Origin: Methanobacteriota archaeon
GTDB lineage: Archaea; Thermoplasmatota; Poseidoniia; Poseidoniales; Poseidoniaceae
Assembly: GCA_002697705.1 (NCBI GenBank)
Contig: NZXL01000075.1
Coordinates: 10,827 to 19,584, forward strand
Direction of reading: 5' to 3'
Length of the DNA stretch: 8,758 nucleotides
In this document: positions 7,001 to 8,758 of the stretch, piece by piece
Position numbering within the stretch: position 1 is the first letter of the stretch
How the letters are laid out: every line of letters starts with the position of its first letter
Position numbers and translations under genes: made by a program
Notes under the pieces: model-generated
Databases searched by the model: none
Seen by the model: only the letters and a program-made list of their open reading frames with translations
Told to the model about the DNA's origin: nothing

Positions 7001-7559
7001 ATTGCCATTGTCCTGAAGAAGAAAGTTTTGCTGTCCAGCAATCCCAATAACCTGTTGAGGTTAAAGTGATACTTCCAAATGAAACCGAGTCATAGAACAT
7101 ACCAGTTGCAAATATATCACCATTAGGCGCAACTGCAACATCAGTAATTGCTGCCTCTGCATATTGAGAAGTACCTATAATGGAAACCTTCTCTATCCAT
7201 TGCCAATTTCCATTGCTGTCAGCCTTAGCAATCCATGGCTCTACATACTGACCAGAAGTAATGGACGCAGAGCCTAGGGACATTGTAGTGGACCCACTAA
7301 TTACCCCTGCAACTACTATCTCGTTGTTTGAAGAGGTGTCAATTGCTCTAACAATTACTGGATTAGATGCACTTCCTGATGCTGACCAGTCATTGGAATT
7401 TTTAGACGTAAAATAGTTTCTAAATGCATCTTCATCAATTATACTATCACTAGAATCTAAGTCGCTATTTTGGGTCAAAATACCTGACAAAGAACTTAAA
7501 ATTAAGATTATAATTACCGAAGAAATCAAAATTCGACTTGAAGAAACATTAGCAGACAT
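4092..7559 (-). CDS. Membrane-anchored SBBP-like propeller / thrombospondin type 3 repeat surface protein
   Basis: This is a complete 1155-residue protein. The ATG at 7559 follows a GAGG Shine-Dalgarno by 7 bases and opens a signal sequence (about residues 9-29, ISSVIIILILSSLSGILTQ). Residues about 55-505 hold roughly six SBBP-like propeller blades (FGSxxLTSxG..D.WxAKLSSSGxWQWA). Residues 508-1031 are an Asp-rich array of TSP3-type calcium loops (DxDGDGxxD, DNCPxT..PGQ.N.D.D..GDAC). A hydrophobic helix at 1046-1066 is followed by ARRNRND, so the N-terminal bulk should lie outside the cell and residues 1067-1155 inside. The tail is Q/P/Y-rich and ends in a Tyr-rich motif at 1126-1150. Several GNST/GNSS sequons sit between the calcium loops. 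It lies downstream of L30e and upstream of the giant RCC1 protein. The likely role is calcium-dependent surface adhesion or binding. No catalytic domain is visible and the ligand is unknown. Confidence 0.93.
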   Translation of the reverse strand: MSANVSSSRILISSVIIILILSSLSGILTQNSDLDSSDSIIDEDAFRNYFTSKNSNDWSASGSASNPVIVRAIDTSSNNEIVVAGVISGSTTMSLGSASITSGQYVEPWIAKADSNGNWQWIEKVSIIGTSQYAEAAITDVAVAPNGDIFATGMFYDSVSFGSITLTSTGYWDCWTAKLSSSGQWQWAQALRGDGDYDGATVTTLDVVYGTSIAVDSNSNPIVGGFFLGNTDVGVAADTGAQNGDDIEIFVAKYSNSGNFQWSEVARGQGIQEVNSMVVDSSNSIWISTTFEVSMTFGSVVANAGINEIPVGIAKISSSGNWQSAYATAGSGQASVTDFVLDNQNNILMSGFFSGSVTFGSQLTSAGQNDALVASMTPSGTWNWAKSVGGSSYDTGSGVAFDPSTGYTMLGLSSQSSFSFGGNSFTPRGYNDSLVLSFDSNGNQVSLFDAGSNADDAVSGISLMPNGALVIAGNYNGTIDFGTSSASTQTTSVLMPYVWFTETVAVLDADGDGVADDDDNCPNTSNPGQENTDLDSEGDACDSDDDNDGITDNFPDNCPRNSQTGWTSTRDFSNPTASTDWDNDGCKDDHPEDLDDDNDGILDLADSCPLTSYNPPRPTWVSEPITDMDGDGCRDSDEDDNDDGDDFDDSSDNCPTTYGTSTLGKVGCLDSDLDGWADTHDDCPVEYGNSSQNNKIGCLDSDGDGWANVDDDFEFEPTQWTDTDGDGYGDRQEGVDADSCVDDYGDSYADRKGCVDSDGDGYSDSDSSWDTDNGADAFENDDSQWSDFDGDGFGDNWGNSSWTDRPENWPGIFVNGILSVSQDACPLQPGNSTQDGIIGCPDYDGDGWYDVQDAFVFDSTQWQDTDGDGFGDNQLGEQPDACIAIPGNSTEDRFGCVDTDGDGYSNPVQASWSINDGADAFISEPTQWQDSDVDGYGNNQDGFQPDSCPSVKGTSTIDRFGCPDFDEDGYSNPTETWTIIQGADACFNVNGNSTNDRVGCYDSDGDGYSNTDPDWDYSDGADGYPDDPTKWGEPPQSDTASSSTAIFVGGGIFVLLAIVVGGLLIARRNRNDDNQMYGSQAPMMNQMQAQNYQQYPQQANYQQPIAHNGPPVQQAVAPVAQPDPGLEYYQKLVAQGYPHEHAVAYTQQYYPQFNK
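4095..4361 (-). other. Cytoplasmic Q/P/Y-rich tail with terminal Tyr-rich motif
   Basis: Residues 1067-1122 are low-complexity, rich in Gln, Pro, Tyr, Met and Asn (MNQMQAQNYQQYPQQ). The last part (1123-1155) changes character: DPGLEYYQKLVAQGYP followed by HEHAVAYTQQYYPQFNK. The pattern suggests two short amphipathic helices joined at GYP, a small folded unit at the end of a flexible linker. Its function is unknown. Confidence 0.75.
4362..4424 (-). other. C-terminal transmembrane helix of the TSP3 protein
   Basis: Residues 1046-1066 (IFVGGGIFVLLAIVVGGLL and IA) are uninterrupted hydrophobic residues, followed immediately by RRNRNDD. By the positive-inside rule this is a stop-transfer anchor with the repeat region outside and the last 89 residues in the cytoplasm. 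Confidence 0.9.
4467..6038 (-). repeat. Thrombospondin type 3 / DxDGDG calcium-binding repeat array
   Basis: Residues 508-1031 form a continuous Asp-rich array. The first part (508 to about 680) is classical TSP3 with DNCPNTSNPGQ, GDACDSDDDNDGI and similar units. The second part uses larger units of about 55-85 residues: GC.DSDGDGYSN, then GADAF..EPTQW, then DTDGDGYGDNQ.G..PD.C, then PGNST.DR leading into the next GC. About six such large units are seen. The unit near residues 960-1000 is shortened. The Asp/Asn spacing is that of EF-hand-like calcium loops, so calcium should rigidify the region into an extracellular stalk. Confidence 0.88.
6060..7397 (-). repeat. SBBP-like beta-propeller repeat region
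   Basis: About residues 55-500 of the TSP3 protein contain six recognisable degenerate units of roughly 60-75 residues. Each combines an FGS/FG-xx-TS strand with a later WxAKxSSSGxWQWA strand and an xxVDSSNxIxxxGxFxGS strand. Examples are WIAKADSNGNWQW, WTAKLSSSGQWQWA, FVAKYSNSGNFQW and LVASMTPSGTWNWA. This matches the general pattern of the SBBP seven-residue-core propeller repeats found in bacterial and archaeal surface proteins. The exact blade number (six or seven) cannot be set by eye. The last unit (LVLSFDSNGNQ) has lost the Trp residues. Confidence 0.7.
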
Positions 7560-7561
7560 GA

Positions 7562-7578
7562 CATTGCCTCAAGCAATG
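7562..7578 (-). promoter_or_regulatory. Shine-Dalgarno in a small hairpin before the TSP3 protein start
   Basis: On the minus strand CATTGC-TTGAG-GCAATG is a perfect 6-base inverted repeat with a 5-base loop. The GAGG Shine-Dalgarno (7570-7567) spans the loop and the first base of the 3' arm. It lies 7 bases before the ATG at 7559, so the start codon is just outside the stem. It supports the chosen start and could influence translation. The stem is short, so a regulatory role is only suggested. Confidence 0.5.
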
Positions 7579-7611
7579 CATGTAGGTTCAGATGATGAAC
7601 TCTTCCCTCTT

Positions 7612-7635
7612 GTGTAATAGTAAAATTACACGTAA
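7612..7635 (-). promoter_or_regulatory. Inverted repeat with TTAC half-sites between L30e and the TSP3 gene
   Basis: Directly after the L30e stop lies a perfect 7-base inverted repeat, GTGTAAT and ATTACAC, separated by 6 bases. The segment also shows four TTAC/GTAA half-sites starting exactly six bases apart (7635, 7629, 7623, 7617). No T-run follows the palindrome, so an operator, or an operator overlapping a TATA region for the TSP3 gene about 60 bases downstream, is more likely than a terminator. A read-through transcript could also form a small hairpin here. Confidence 0.4.
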
Positions 7636-7932
7636 TCAAAGGTTGGAGTCTAATGATAATAATTCACTTTCTCCAGCATCGATAACAGTAATTGTCGATA
7701 CTGAAAATGGTTTACCACTAGCAATTCCAAGTTCACGGTTAACCATTCCTGAGCGGAACATGGCAACTTCTGGATGCTTTGCATGTAGTTCATCTGTATA
7801 ATCAACAGGACAATTGGCTGCTAATATAATTAATTTAGCGTCACCGTTGGCACAAGCATCACTTGCTTGTCTTTGTCCAAATAGTAATTTTCCAGTTGTT
7901 ATTGCATTCTTTAATTGTCGGCTTAAGTCCAT
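7636..7932 (-). CDS. rpl30e: Large-subunit ribosomal protein L30e
   Basis: This 98-residue protein begins MDLSRQLKNAITTGKLLFG and matches the archaeal L30e pattern: xLxRxLxxAxxTGKxxxG at the start, GxAKLxIxAxNCP in the middle, and GKPFxVSxxxxxDxGES near the end. L30e is an RNA-binding protein of the 50S subunit with the L7Ae-like fold. The start at 7932 is preferred because GGAGG lies 7 bases upstream. An in-frame ATG at 7965 would add 11 residues (MRNNVENGGKN), but it has no ribosome binding site and its extra residues include the Shine-Dalgarno itself. The length fits the family's usual size of about 100 residues. It follows rpoA2 by 43 bases and is almost certainly co-transcribed with it, as in many archaea. 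The usual next gene, nusA, is not present downstream. Confidence 0.93.
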   Translation of the reverse strand: MDLSRQLKNAITTGKLLFGQRQASDACANGDAKLIILAANCPVDYTDELHAKHPEVAMFRSGMVNRELGIASGKPFSVSTITVIDAGESELLSLDSNL

Positions 7933-7939
7933 ATTTTTT

Positions 7940-7944
7940 CCTCC
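7940..7944 (-). promoter_or_regulatory. Ribosome binding site of L30e
   Basis: The sequence GGAGG followed by a 7-base A-rich spacer precedes the ATG at 7932. It is a near-ideal Shine-Dalgarno and decides the L30e start against the upstream ATG at 7965. Confidence 0.85.
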
Positions 7945-7975
7945 ATTCTCCACATTGTTTCTCATGGTTGGATAA

Positions 7976-8758
7976 TCATTCCTCTGGTATGTAGAATAGT
8001 TCTACACTTCCTGTACCTAGAGATATAGGTTGACCGACGATGATGTTTTCAGCAACACCAGTCAAATGATCTCTCTCTCCAATAATTCCTGCCTTTAGCA
8101 GGTGATTAACTGTAACTTCGAAAGCAGCACGAGCAAGAATACTGTGCTTAGTACCTGATACACCGTGACGACCAATTGCTCTAACTTCACCTTCTGAAGT
8201 CATAACATCTGCAACCAGTAGTAAGTGTCTAGTATCAACTTCCAGACGAGCACCATCTAGAGTAGCTTGTAATTCATTGACAATTGCTTGTCTAGCAGCC
8301 TCAATTCCCAAGTGGTCGTAAATCTCGATAATGTTGTTAGTATAGGTTCTTGAACGGTCGATTGTTTCAATTTCACTGACTCTCGAAAGATTCGAACCAA
8401 TAGTTGAAAGATAATATTCGCCGGTTTTATCATCAAGTTGAACATTTGCTCTTTCGATATTTGGAATACCCTTCAGTCTCATGTCACGAATCTTTTCTTC
8501 TAGTTGAAGAAGCATAGTATAAGATGGCGGATTCTCAGCAAGTTCAGCTAAATCATCCTCGGAGTGAACACCTGGTATCAAAGTCAATTTCGAAGGATTC
8601 TTTGGCTTATCTCCTTGAACTAGAAGCCTTGTAGCACGCTCAAGTTTATCCTTTACTTCAGCAGCACTCATGTTCTTTTGTTTCAAATTACCCTTATTCA
8701 ACTTTAGAACAAGTCTTCTTTGAGCAACGTCAGTTTCAAGAGATGCAATATTCACTGT
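7976..8758 (-). CDS. rpoA2: DNA-directed RNA polymerase subunit A'' (C-terminal 260 residues, 5' end beyond window)
   Basis: The reading frame enters from the right edge (first full codon Thr at 8758) and ends at TGA 7976, giving 260 residues of a protein normally about 370-400 long, so the N-terminal third is missing. It shows the archaeal A''/beta'-C signatures: KGIPNIERA, YYLSTIGSNLSRVSEIE, TYTNNIIEIYDHLGIEAARQAI, a DTRHLLLVADVMTSEGEV segment, and GRHGVSGTKHSILARAAFEVT ending in an IVGQPISLGTGSVEL tail. A GTG at 8755 is an internal codon, not a start. The protein completes the RNA polymerase catalytic core with A' (expected just upstream) and includes the trigger-loop/bridge-helix-proximal and jaw regions of the largest subunit. 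It is the first visible gene of the rpo-ribosomal operon, followed by L30e. Confidence 0.96.
   Translation of the reverse strand, partial: TVNIASLETDVAQRRLVLKLNKGNLKQKNMSAAEVKDKLERATRLLVQGDKPKNPSKLTLIPGVHSEDDLAELAENPPSYTMLLQLEEKIRDMRLKGIPNIERANVQLDDKTGEYYLSTIGSNLSRVSEIETIDRSRTYTNNIIEIYDHLGIEAARQAIVNELQATLDGARLEVDTRHLLLVADVMTSEGEVRAIGRHGVSGTKHSILARAAFEVTVNHLLKAGIIGERDHLTGVAENIIVGQPISLGTGSVELFYIPEE

Noticed and set aside
7612..7631. Intrinsic terminator after L30e
   Set aside because: The inverted repeat is AT-rich and is followed by an A/G-rich stretch rather than a T-run, so an operator or promoter element is more plausible.
7933..7965. An 11-residue N-terminal extension of L30e starting at the ATG at 7965
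   Set aside because: It has no Shine-Dalgarno, its codons contain the strong GGAGG of the downstream ATG, and the family length favours 98 residues.
8753..8755. GTG as a start codon for RpoA2
   Set aside because: The frame continues to the window edge, and the protein would lack about a third of the normal A'' length; this is an internal valine.

Overview
This window looks like part of a marine planktonic archaeal chromosome, most likely a low-GC Marine Group II euryarchaeon (Ca. Poseidoniales) or a close relative. The archaeal assignment rests on the right-hand end. There, a split RNA polymerase largest-subunit gene (the A'' half) is followed by ribosomal protein L30e, an order typical of Euryarchaeota. 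The narrower Marine Group II assignment is inference. It rests on the AT-rich composition and on very large secreted proteins built from thrombospondin-type-3, RCC1 and Cys-rich repeats, one with a C-terminal membrane anchor and a Q/P/Y-rich tail.

All four genes are on the minus strand, so transcription runs right to left. (1) 7976-8758: the C-terminal 260 residues of RpoA2, cut by the right edge. (2) 7636-7932: complete L30e, 98 aa, with a strong GGAGG ribosome binding site that fixes its start. (3) 4092-7559: a complete 1155-aa surface protein. It has an N-terminal signal, a SBBP-like beta-propeller, a long Asp-rich calcium-binding TSP3 array, one transmembrane helix near the C-terminus, and an 89-residue tail predicted to be cytoplasmic that ends in a distinctive Tyr-rich amphipathic motif. 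(4) 1-4021: the first 1340 residues of an even larger secreted protein, still open at the left edge. It has a signal peptide, fourteen RCC1-type blades in two groups of seven, each group closed by an Asp-rich calcium-loop-like linker, and then at least thirteen 34-40-residue Cys-rich repeats resembling the ephrin-receptor-like/GCC2-GCC3 family.

The gene-free stretches are short: 4022-4091, 7560-7635 and 7933-7975. They hold a candidate promoter and T-tract, two inverted repeats and two Shine-Dalgarno sites. I see no RNA genes, CRISPR arrays, insertion sequences or tRNAs.

The window joins a housekeeping transcription/translation cluster to a pair of surface-protein genes, at the point where many euryarchaea carry nusA-rps12-rps7. 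The two surface proteins share features: propeller, Asp-rich calcium loops and repeated N-glycosylation sequons. They may act together at the cell surface, one membrane-anchored and one secreted or elongated, but nothing in the sequence proves this.
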